From NCBI GenBank assembly GCA_023935145.1, contig CM043700.1, positions 66,939,120-67,003,119 of the forward strand: a stretch of DNA of 64,000 nt. Reading direction: 5' to 3'. The notes under the pieces were generated by a model that did not search any database, was not told the DNA's origin, and saw only the letters and a list, made by a program, of their open reading frames with translations. Below, one piece after another: positions 54,881 through 64,000 of the stretch (position 1 is the first letter of the stretch; each line of letters opens with the position of its first letter). This DNA is from Bretschneidera sinensis. Its lineage: Eukaryota; Streptophyta; Magnoliopsida; Brassicales; Akaniaceae. The position numbers were made by a program, and so were the translations under genes.

Positions 54881-56440
54881 ACTAGCTTGACGATAGAATT
54901 AAGAAAAATGAGGATACATTTGAGTGTCAATAATATAGGAATATTGATGGAAAATATGGTGGTACAATCTTATATTATTGATCGTTTATTACAAATGCAG
55001 GGTAGAGATGAAGGGATAGAGAAGATCAGACATGAATTATTGAGTGGAAAGCCGACTAAGTTTAGAATTAGAGAAGATGGTATGGTGGTATTGGGGCATC
55101 GAGTTTGTGTTCCCAATGATGTGGAGATGAGAAATGAGATACTAAGGGAGGCTTATGATTTTGTATATTCCATGCATCTAGGTTAAGATGTACAGGGAGT
55201 TGAGATAGAATTATTGGTGGTCAGGGATGAAGAAGGATGTAGCAGAACATATTTCTAGATGTTTGACTTGTCAACAGGTGAAGTCGGAGAATAGACATCC
55301 AACAGGTTTATTACAACCTCTTCCAGTACCTGAGTGGCCATGGGAAAACGTGAGAATGGATTTTGTCTCTGGTTTTCCCCGTACCCAGAGATGACATGAC
55401 GCTGTATGGGTTATAGTGGATAGATTTTGCAAGTTTTCACATTTTCTTCCTTTTAAAACTACCTAGAGTCGTGAAAAGTTGGCTGAATTTTATGTAGCGG
55501 AGATAGTAAGATTACATGGAGTATCCTTGAGCATTGTATTAGATAGAGATTCTAGATTTACCTCTAGATTTTGGAGAGGTTTTCAAGAAGCTATTGGTAC
55601 ACAATTGCAGTCTAGTACAACTTTCCATCCACAAACTGATGGGAAAACGGAGAGAATCATCAGAATACTAGAAGATATATTGAGGGCAAGTGTATTGAGT
55701 TTCTCAATGAGCTAAGATGCTTATTTGCCTTTGATCGAGTTTGCATACAATAATCAGTATCAAACTAGTTTTGGGATGGCACCATTTGAGGCTTTATGCG
55801 GTATGAAGTATAGAACTTCAATATTCTGGGAAGAAGTTGGTGAGAGAAAGATATTTGGTCCAGAAATGAAAGATTTGACTACTGAGAGGATCAAGCTGGT
55901 TAGAGAGAACCTTAGAGTAGTACAAAATAGACAGAAGGGATATGCTTATAAAAAAAGATGACCTCTCGAGTTTCAAGTTGGTGATTGGGTATTTTTGAAG
56001 ATATCTCCGTAGAAGGGTCTGTTGAGGTTTAAAAAGATGGGAAAGTTGAGCTCGAGATTTGTGGGGCCATATGAGGTGATTGAGAGAGTTGGACCAATAG
56101 CGTATCGATTGGATTTACCCCCAGAGTTAAAGCAATTACATAATGTGTTTCATGTGTCACTTTTGAGAAAGTACTTACACGATGAATCTCATAGTATCTC
56201 GAATCAGGCGATAGAACTTCAGGGAGATTTGACATTTATGCAATTACCGATCATAATTCTAGAAAGAAAGGAACAAGTCTTGTGTAATAAAGTTATTCAA
56301 TTGATTCAAGTATTATGGCGAAGCAAAGAAGTTGAAGAAATTACTTGGGAGCATGAAGCAAGAATGAGGAAAGAATACCCCCAACTCTTTCATGAATTAG
56401 GTAAGGAAATTTCGGGGATAAATTTTTTGTGATGTGGGTA
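54881..56440 (+). pseudogene. Tek-3 second copy: integrase and chromodomain
   Basis: ORF 54887-55186 has the integrase N-terminus (KIRHELLSGKPTKFRIREDG). The zinc-finger CLTCQQ region near 55262 is uninterrupted by LIN-1. [27 protein letters not shown] (the Asp before it reads LDRD) and TDGKTERIIRILED carry the catalytic positions. FAYNNQYQTSFGMAPFEALC follows (55725-55961). ORF 56022-56432 holds the C-terminal part: [25 protein letters not shown] and the chromodomain-like LIQVLWRSKEVEEITWEHEA, ending at 56432. It is the most complete Tekay integrase tail here, but stops at about 55183, 55396, 55467 and 55713 break it. Confidence 0.9.
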
Positions 56441-56444
56441 GAAT

Positions 56445-56512
56445 TGTAATACCGATATTTGTAAAGTAAGGGTGAAAAAGTACTTTAATAAAAATGACAA
56501 TGAGTTAAAATA

Positions 56513-56568
<56 letters not shown>

Positions 56569-56774
56569 ATATATGCGAAAGAACTAATTTTTTTTATATA
56601 AAACAATTCTTTTGAAAAAAAAAATCATGGATAGCATGAAAAAAAGAAAGAGAAAAAAAATAAGAAAAAGAAGGTAAAAAAAAAAAAAAAACTAGCAATG
56701 ATGGTGGCTGTCTAATATGCAATTTGCATGTTAGACAGCACATACAGTGCGTGGCAAATTTAGGGAAGAGGGGT
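56445..56774 (+). repeat. Tek-3 3' LTR start, second copy, cut by Ath-6
   Basis: TGTAATACCGATATTTG to AGGGAAGAGGGGT. It holds a 60-base AT/AC microsatellite (56513-56573). The LTR resumes at 62562 with AGGGTGCCGAG, equivalent to about 36002 in the 5' LTR. Confidence 0.9.
56513..56573. repeat. AT/AC microsatellite in the Tek-3 LTR
   Basis: About twelve AT then thirteen AC units. The first-copy LTR at 50731-50760 has a shorter AT tract in the same place. Confidence 0.95.
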
Positions 56775-58296
56775 TGATGAGTGCTAAATATTGCATATTT
56801 TTGCCCCTTAATCTCCATTTGTTAATTTTTGTTGTTGTGCCCTAATATGATATTTTTTGTTAGTTCTATGATTTTTAATGTTTTATAGGATTGCAAAGGA
56901 AATTGGGGATTTAATGTGAAAAAAATGCAAAAGTTGGAATCTGCTGTTGCGATCGAGCATAGGAGACCTGCAATCGAGCGTAACAGTGCTCAAGTATTTA
57001 TTTATATGTTTAGCATAGGAATTTGTTACTATGAGTTGTTTTTTTGTTGTTTTACAGGTTTACAAGCACTTGGAAAGGAGTTTCACTAAATTGCCTAAAT
57101 TACCCATACAGATAAGTCATTTTTTCAGATTAAACTATATTGATTCAGGAAGAACCAGGAGATAAACCATATATGCTTGGAAAGATCCATATGTCTATTT
57201 TCTGGAGAATTGTACGGCTCGTAAATATGATTTTTCTAGATAAAGTTATGGCAGTTTTAGTAGACAAAGGTCAGGCTGTGCATGATTTCAGCGTGGGCAT
57301 AAGTTTTGAAGGGCATGTGAAGGCTTAAATCCCACATCCCACATCGGATTGGAAACACATTGCACTCATGGAGTTCCCTTATAAAAGCCTCATTTCACTT
57401 CATCAAATAGATGTGCAATCTCAGAGGCTTTGCTACCAAGGGGTGCAATCTGGAGGATTTTGCTACCAATCGGGGGAGGTACCGCACAGCAGCTGCGGGT
57501 GGAATTTCTCTCTCCATGTATTGTTAGTTTTAAAGTTTAAAGTTTAGCACTTTAATATTTGCTCTAATTTTTCCCTTGAGATTTTTGTTGTCCATTATAT
57601 TTATGGGTAAGTAAATTCTCAAGTAGGGCTAGGGATGAACTTGCACAATATATGGTATTTTTGTTTATTTTTTAATTTATGTATTTGATTTTCAATTACT
57701 AAAACTCTTTTGTTTTATCATTCTCAATTCATTGGTGATGTTTTCTTCTCCGAATAATTGTAGAATTTATTTTGTTTATGGATTCAGTTATACTTTCTCT
57801 ATTGAATGGATTAGCTCTTTGATTATGTTTGGATCAACTATTTATCTATGTTGATTTAATTCTTTGTTGCAATATCGCTTCCTGAGTATAGTATCGTCAT
57901 TGGATTTTCTCAATAGTGATAATAATTTAGGTATTTTAAAAGTGGTGAATGATTTTTCAAAGGGTTAGATTTGGTTTAATTTTGGTTTATAAATCTATAC
58001 CTTCTGACTGAAAATTTTGGGAATTGAGTTATTCAATGAATTAAGAATAATTAAAATACCAAATTTGTGCAAGGGATTCCTGACGCCTTACTGTTTGTCA
58101 AATTTGAGTACTTTCTTTGTTAGTCACTTTGCTTCACTTTAATTTGCTTTAAAAATTAATCTTTGTTCTCCATTAATCATTTAATATTTTTGTTTAGTTT
58201 CTTTGTTCCTTCTACCATTCTTTAAATTTGTCTCTCTATGGAATCGACACCCCAAAGCTGTGCTACAACTACCGCGTTATTCTTTGGGCATAATCA
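56775..58296 (+). repeat. Ath-6 second copy 5' LTR (1522 bp, complete)
   Basis: TGATGAGTGCTAAATATTGC to GGGCATAATCA. A TATA box TATAAAAG lies at 57380-57387. CpG motifs GCGATCGAGCAT and GCAATCGAGCGTAAC lie at 56949-56983, upstream of it. It ends six bases before the primer site. Confidence 0.92.
57380..57387 (+). promoter_or_regulatory. TATA box of the Ath-6 LTR promoter
   Basis: TATAAAAG is conserved at 51589-51596 in the first copy. CCCACATCCCACATC lies about 45-60 bases upstream in both. The transcript start is inferred to lie about 30 bases downstream. Confidence 0.6.
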
Positions 58297-58301
58297 AATT
58301 T

Positions 58302-58318
58302 TAGCACCATTGTCGGGG
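58302..58318 (+). other. Decayed Ath-6 primer binding site (tRNA-Asp)
   Basis: TAGCACCATTGTCGGGG differs from the tRNA-Asp complement TGGCGCCGTTGCCGGGG at four sites. All four are C-to-T or G-to-A transitions. Confidence 0.8.
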
Positions 58319-58575
58319 AGACAGTAGAAGAATTGCTAAATAGTTTTTCTTTTTCAGTAGTTTGTAAAGGCGGTAACTTCGTTCCTTATTTTAGCTTGCT
58401 GCATTATTTTTTTCTTTTTCCCTTCTTTCTTTTTATAGTATTTTTTATTATTATTTTGTTACCTTGCATACACAGATATAGAGACGCATTGGGTAGATTT
58501 GCTTGTAAGCCTATGCTAGAGTCAGAATCAAACTTTTTAAATCCTTTATTTGACAATCCATCTAGTCCTGAAGAA

Positions 58576-59640
58576 ATGAGTGAACACGGAGATCAACCCA
58601 CTAGGACCTTTCACCCTACACGCATAGCCACACCATCATGCATCATGTTTCCAGCTAATACTCGCCAACTGAATTTTAAAACAGGGATGATACAGTTACT
58701 CTCTACGTTCCATGGCTTGGAAAATGAAAACCCATATGTACACATTAGGGAGTTTGAGGAAGTAGTTGCGACTTTTCATAGTCAAAATGCAACTGATGAC
58801 ATTGTGAGACTTAAGTTCTTTCCTTTCTCTTTGAAGGATAGAGCTAAGAGTTGGCTATACTCACTGAGACCACGATCTATTAGGTCATGGAATGAGATGA
58901 CTCAGGTTTTCTTTAATAAATGCTTTCCCCAACATAAGACTAACGCTTAAAAAGCAAATCTCCACCTTTGCACAAAAGGACAGTGAGACTTTGTATCAGT
59001 CGTGGGAGAGATTTAAGGAGTTGTTGAGTATGTGTCCTCACTATGGGTATGAGCTATTTTTATGAGGGACTTACACCTAGAGAGCGCCAATTTTTGGAGA
59101 TGATGTGTAGGCCATAGAATACCTTAATGAGCTTGCTAAAAAAGCTCACACTTAGACTGGACCTAGTGCTACTGAGAGCATAAATAGGTCATGCTCTGCA
59201 GTAAACCCAAATGGTGGTGGAATTTACCATCTCAGGGAAGAGTATAACCTAAAGGCTAAGGTCGAGATGCTTACTAGGGAGCTAGATGTATTAAAGACTA
59301 AGAACTTAAAGCCAACACATGTGGCTAATCATACAGAATCTTTTGGACCATGTTTTGTGTGTGGCAGGGTAGATCATCTCGCTTAAGAGTGTCCCACATT
59401 TGCTGAGATGAGAGGGATGTATGAGGAACATTGTAATGCCTTAGGTATGTATAAGAAGCCTTTTTCACATTTCTCTGATACCTATAATCCGGGGTGGCGT
59501 AATCACCCCAATTTTAGCTGGAAGTCTGAAAACCAGCCGCCTGCACAACCCCTTAGATCATATCCTAGACCATATCATGCACCTTCATCTTCTAGGAGTC
59601 CTTTAGAAGAAACTTTGCATGCTTTTTATTGAGGCACTGG
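58576..59640 (+). pseudogene. Ath-6 gag
   Basis: The likely start is the ATG at 58576 (MSEHGDQPTRTF); the ORF that begins at 58333 includes the leader. The gag domain shows LLSTFHGLENENPYVHIREF, LKFFPFSLKDRAKSWLYSLR and WNEMTQVFFNKCFPQHKTNA, then, after a frameshift at 58945, QISTFAQKDSETLY-like sequence, FYEGLTPRERQF and DEALEYLNELAKKA-like sequence. A zinc knuckle CFVCGRVDHLA, stop, ECP lies near 59350, and the C-terminal part YNPGWRNHPNFSW at 59408-59632. Several stops and frameshifts. Confidence 0.87.
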
Positions 59641-61020
59641 GTAAGATTAACAAAAAATGTGTATATTTGATTACGTAGGTTGTTGAAGAAAATAAGGAGA
59701 TAAAGAGCCAACTGTCCAAATTGATGAGCTCCTTGAGTGTGAATGGGCGAGGTAAGTTCCCTTCTCAAGCTCAGTCCACACCCCATTATCAACCTATGGC
59801 GCAAAAGAATCTGAAGGATGTGAATGCCATTGTGACACAAAGTGGTAAGTCATTATACATCCTAACAACGAACAAATCAAAGGATGTGGAAAAGGGTCAA
59901 GATAGTAGTGATGTCGAGCTGTCCAAGGAACCTGAGGTGACAAAGAGTCTTGTTAAGGTACCATTCCCTCAAAATCAAGCAAGTGAACTATGGATCCAAA
60001 TAATGAAATCCTAGAGAATCTAAGGCAAGTAAAAATCAATCTTCCTCTTTTGCATGTGATTAAACAAGTTCCTACTTATGCAAAAGTTCTCAAGGATTTG
60101 TGTACAGTTAAGAGGAAGCACCATGTGAAGAAGACAGTGTTCCTGATAAAGCAAGTTAGTGCACTAATTGAGCAGCGGATTCCTCCCAAGTATAAGGATC
60201 CTGGTTGTCCAACCATTGCATGCAGCATTGGAAATCATGAGGTTTGGGCAAGCTTTGGTAGATTTAGGAGTTAGCGTGAATCTAATGCAATATTCTATTT
60301 ATTTTCAATTGGGTTAGGAGAAATCAAACCAACCACTATGGTATTGCAATTGGCTGACCATTCAGTTAAAGTACCCTGGGGTGTGATATAGGATGTTCTA
60401 ATTCAAATTGACAAATTTTATTATCCTGTTGATTTCATAATCCTTGACACTAGCTCTGTTGTTGATACTACTTCTAAAATTCCTTTGATTTTAGGTAAAC
60501 CTTTCCTTACCACTACTAATGCTCTTATTAATTGTAGGAATGGGCTCATGAAGCTGTCTTTTGGAAACATGACCCTCGAGGTGAATATCTTCAATATTGC
60601 AAAACAGCCAGAAGATAATGACGAGAGCCACCAGACATACATGATTGACTCACTCATGGATAGGGAAGTTTCTATAACTTATGATCTTGATCCCCTTAAG
60701 TATTTTCTTGTTAATTCTGAGTTTGATTCTATTAGTGATCCCTCTGATGTAGTTGATATTTGTGCTATTTTTTATAGAACTCAGGATTATGGCACTCGGG
60801 CATGGCAACCGAAGTTTGAGGAGTTGCCTAAGAGAAATGAAAAACAAATTCCTTCAAGTGTAGAAGCACCCAAAGTTGAATTGAAGCCTCTGCGTAAGGG
60901 TTTAAAACATGTTTTCCTTGGTCCAGGTGATATTTTTCCTGTTATTATCTCGTTTGAATTGTCTGAGTCTTAAGATGAGAAATTAATTCGGACCCTAGGT
61001 GAGCATAAGTCAGCCTTAGG
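59641..61020 (+). pseudogene. Ath-6 gag end and protease
   Basis: ORF 59721-60014 has VTQSGKSLYILTTNKSKDVE. ORF 59990-60274 has LPLLHVIKQVPTYAKVLKDL and then loses frame exactly at the protease active site: an extra base gives VWASFGRFRS where the first copy has VGQALLDLGAS. ORF 60485-60973 continues with LGKPFLTTTNALINC, MTLEVNIFNIAKQ and FYRTQDYGTRAWQPKFEELP. The protease is inactive here, unlike the open frame at 52542-53576. Confidence 0.88.
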
Positions 61021-61027
61021 TTGGAGC

Positions 61028-61800
61028 ATGGCTGATATAAAAGGTGTTAGTCCCCTTATCTGTTCTCATAAAATTAATTTGGAGGAAGGAACTGGCCCTA
61101 GTAGAGACCCCCAGCGTAGGCTTAATCCCACTAAGAAAGAAGTGGTGAAGAATGAAGTGTTGAGACTATTAGATGCGGGAATCATATATCCTATTGCTGA
61201 TAGTAAATGGGTAAATCCTACACAGCTTGTTCCTAAAAAGTCAAGTGTTACTGTGGTGAAGAATGACCTAGGAGAGTTAGTCCCTACAAAACTGACTGGG
61301 TGGCGGATGTGCATTGACTACAGAAAATTGAATGCTACCACCTGGAAAGACCATTTCCCCCTCCCTTTTATTGATCAAATTCTTGAGTGTGTTGTTGGTC
61401 ATCCTTTCTATTGTTTCTTGGATGGTTATTCTGGTTATTATCAAATTGAAATTGCAGTAGAAGACCAAGATAAAACCATTTTCACTTGTCCTTTTGGTAC
61501 TTATTCTTTTCGTAGAATGCCATTTGGATTGTGTAATGCACCTGCTACTTTTCAACGTTGCATGATGAGTATTTTTAATGATGTGGTTGAAAATTGCATG
61601 GAAGTTTTTATGAATGATTTGACTATTTTTGGATCTTCTTTTGGTGCATGCTTATTGAATTTAGAAAAAGTATTGACTTGTTGTGAGGAGAATGAATTAG
61701 TTTTGAATTGGGAAAAATGTCACTTTATGGTACCTTCAGGTATTGTCTTAGGGCATATTATTTCTTCTAAGGGGATAGAGGTTGATCAATCTAAGATTTA
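61028..61800 (+). pseudogene. Ath-6 reverse transcriptase, N-terminal and palm part
   Basis: An uninterrupted frame of 257 codons covers [79 protein letters not shown] and the catalytic box VFMNDLTIFG, where the first Asp of the MDD motif has become Asn (MND). LGHIISSKGIEVDQSKI ends the frame, which then stops in LTR sequence. It is the best-preserved RT in the window, yet with a likely inactive catalytic site. Confidence 0.9.
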
Positions 61801-62561
61801 GCACTTTAATGTTTGCTCTAATTTTTCCCTTGAGATTTTTGTTGTCCATTGCATTTATGGGTAACTAAATTCTCAAGTAGAGCTAGGGATGAACTTGCAC
61901 AGTAGATGGTATTTTTGTTTATTTTTTAATTTATGTATTTGATTTTCAATTACTAAAGCTCTTTTGTTTTATCATTCTCAATTCATTGGTGATGTTTTCT
62001 TCTCCGAATAATCGTAGAATTTATTCTGCTTATGGATTCAATCATGCTTTCTCTATTGACTGGATTAGCACTTTGATTATTTTTGGATCAATGATTTGTC
62101 TATATTGATTTAATTCTTTGCTGCAAAATCGTTTCCTTAGTATAGTGTCGTCATTGAATTTTCTAAATAGTGATAATAATTTACGTATTTTAAAAGTGAT
62201 GAATGATTTTTCAAAGAGTTACATTTGGTTTAATCTTGGTTTATAGATCTACACCTTTTGATTGGGAATTTTGGGAATTGAGTTTCCGATTGAGTTATTC
62301 AATGAATTAAGATAATTAAAACACCAGATTTGTGCAAGGGATTCCCGACGCTTTTCTATTTGTCAAATTTGAATACTTTCTCTGTTAGTCACTTTGCTTC
62401 ACTTTAATTTGCATTTAAAAATTAATCTTTGTTCTCCATTAATCATTTAATATTTTCTTTAGTTTCTTTGTTCCTTCTACCATTATTTAAATTTGTCTCT
62501 CTATGGAGTCGACACCCTAAAGCCGTACTACAACTACCGCGTCATTCTTTGGGCGTAATCA
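61801..62561 (+). repeat. Ath-6 second copy 3' LTR remnant (761 bp)
   Basis: It matches 57545-58296 and ends GGGCGTAATCA. The LTR's first half, with promoter and TATA box, is deleted. Confidence 0.9.
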
Positions 62562-64000
62562 AGGGTGCCGAGTGATGAAGTAAAATTTTACATATATATA
62601 CACATACAATTTGAGTTTATATTATTTATTATTTACCAAATCCTGTTTGGTTTTCTTCCTTCTACAATCCAAACTACTCTATTTCTCTAAACACTTGGAG
62701 ACTGAAAGAAAGGTTGAAAGAGTAAAATTTTGAAAGGATTTATGGGAGAATTTTATAGGCAGTCACGGGAAACTCTAAGAAAAACATAAGGTAATAACGT
62801 CAAGTTTATTTTTGAAATTTAGCATACATGAAATTTCCCGGAATTCAAAGTGGGAATTTTCAAAGAGTGTGAATTACGGAAGAATTGAAGAATAAATTAG
62901 AAATTTAATATAAATATTATGTCAGGTGTTGACGATCAGGCAACCGGGAGAAATTGCTGAGAAAAGCAGGAAAAACAATGAGGTGATCCACGGATAGCTC
63001 TAAGTGCTTCGTGGTGAGTTAGATTTATTTTAAATAATCGAGATAAATATGAAATATATAATGATAATATTAGATTAATTTATTATTTTATGCTTTGGTG
63101 GTAGATGAAAAATTGGTTGATAGGTATGATAGGAATAATGGATGTGTAGAAAATTATTATATGAGAAGTAATATTATTAGAATAATGAGTCGATATAATA
63201 ATAAATGTGATAAATGAAATTCTTGACGAACTATGGTTGATGATTTGATATGATTTAGTGGAATTTTTCAAACAATAATTTGAAAATAATCATGATAACT
63301 AATTTAAATGTCTGAATACATGCTTACTTTTATTTTATTATTCATATGCATATTCATATGCATATGCATGAAATAAAAGAAAACCGGGAAGGCAGCCAGT
63401 CTAAATGAAAATAAAAGAACCGGGAAGGCAGTCGATCTAAATGAAAATAAAAGAACCCAGAAAGCAGTCGGTCTAAATGAAAATAGAAGAACCGGGAGGG
63501 TAGCCAGTCTAAATGATAATAAAAGAACCAGGAAGGCAGCCGGTTTAAGCTAAAACAGGTCGACATGTGGGAAGACGTTCCCAATAATAATAATATTTAA
63601 ATTCACGCATTGCATTTACTTTAAATGTTGATTGTTATTGCTTAAGATATTAAAATGTTGTTTGTATTGTAAATTTATTGATAGATGAATGAGTTTCACA
63701 GAGAGACAATTATACTAAGGAAAAAAAAATGAAAATATGATATGATGAGAATTTTTGAGTGAGTTATTATATGTTGTGAACCTCATAATGAGGTGAATGA
63801 TAATGTTGAATTGAGAATTTAGAAATGATTAAATATATGATTTAAAGATTGATATGTCTGATGAGTAACTTAAGAAGAGATTTTGTAATAGGGGAATTAT
63901 GAAATTGAGTAGTGATTATAGAATATTGTTATTGAATTAGTTGAGGAAAAAGATGAATGAATATCAGAAGATTTTTTAGATGTAATTGAATTATAAGATG
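62562..64000 (+). repeat. Tek-3 3' LTR, continuation, runs off the window
   Basis: Equivalent to about 36002-37480 of the 5' LTR, so roughly 400 bases remain beyond the window. The five-unit minisatellite is at 63370-63550. No gene is present; antisense ORF 63354-63584 is a product of the minisatellite. Confidence 0.92.

Larger units (their letters stand above)
56775..62561 (+). mobile_element. Ath-6 second copy: Athila element with a deleted pol 3' half
   Basis: Inserted in the Tek-3 3' LTR with a near-perfect 5-bp target duplication, GGGGT (56770-56774) and AGGGT (62562-62566). It has a complete 5' LTR, a tRNA-Asp-like primer site, gag, protease and RT up to the residues EVDQSK. A deletion then joins RT (61799) to the middle of the 3' LTR (61801). 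RNase H, integrase, the polypurine tract and the 3' LTR start are missing. Confidence 0.92.
35778..64000 (+). mobile_element. Tek-3: Tekay/Del chromovirus composite with tandem duplication, continues beyond the window
   Basis: Complete 5' LTR (35778-37880), tRNA-Met primer site, gag, protease, RT, RNase H and integrase up to 41655. LIN-1 follows (41656-49647), then the integrase end and chromodomain, and the start of a 3' LTR (50660) interrupted by Ath-6. After the 53917/53918 junction a second copy runs from mid-RT (53918) to its chromodomain and 3' LTR (56445), again interrupted by Ath-6 at the same base, with the LTR resuming at 62562. The whole sits in Cop-2 gag. The far end is outside the window, so the target duplication cannot be checked. 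Confidence 0.88.

Noticed and set aside
58333..58575. Hydrophobic N-terminus of ORF 58333-58950 as a signal or membrane segment
   Set aside because: This is T-rich leader between the primer site and the probable gag start at 58576. Gag homology begins only after it.

Overview
This window looks like repeat-rich, probably pericentromeric or otherwise heterochromatic DNA of a flowering plant, most likely a dicot. Almost all of it is decayed retrotransposon: Ty3/Gypsy elements of the Athila type (primer sites matching tRNA-Asp, gag of plant Athila type) and of the chromodomain Tekay/Del type, two Ty1/Copia elements, and a 5'-truncated LINE. The only recognisable host gene is a broken copy of a GeBP/STOREKEEPER (DUF573) transcription-factor gene. 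No rRNA, tRNA or CRISPR was seen. No coding sequence appears intact over a full element. Names used here: Ath-1 to Ath-6, Tek-1 to Tek-3, Cop-1, Cop-2, LIN-1.

Layout, left half. Ath-1 pol (+) occupies 1-556 and 7577-about 10552, and is split by Ath-2 (557-7571, - strand, target duplication CCTAC). A 5'-truncated LTR of the Ath-2 family (Ath-3, 10553-11712) abuts Tek-1 (11713-17197, +), which starts in mid-gag and keeps a truncated 3' LTR. A long LTR of a - strand Tekay-like element (Tek-2, 17586-25337) is split by Cop-1 (20031-24839, +, target duplication ACTTT). A G-poor degenerate stretch follows, then the LTR and gag of Ath-4 (about 27413-30040, +), joined directly to the antisense GeBP pseudogene (30040-31098).

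Layout, right half. Cop-2 (- strand, from 31971) is cut in its gag by Tek-3, whose 5' LTR starts at 35778 and whose 3' LTR runs off the window at 64000. Tek-3 carries Ath-6 inside its 3' LTR, and the composite has been tandemly duplicated (about 7.5 kb; novel junction at 53917/53918, where Athila RT is fused to Tekay RT). Only the first duplicate carries LIN-1 (41656-49647, -, 16-bp target duplication), and LIN-1 carries Ath-5 (41699-46993, -, target duplication TGTAC). The order of events can therefore be read: Cop-2, then Tek-3, then Ath-6, then tandem duplication, then LIN-1, then Ath-5.

The most unusual signals are the datable duplication with its chimeric RT, a recurrent CpG-rich palindromic motif (around GCGCTCGATCGC) upstream of the TATA box in Athila LTRs and repeated inside the elements, conserved extra polypurine tracts with an adjacent hairpin in Ath-2 and Ath-5, and a small family of Athila derivatives that have lost pol.
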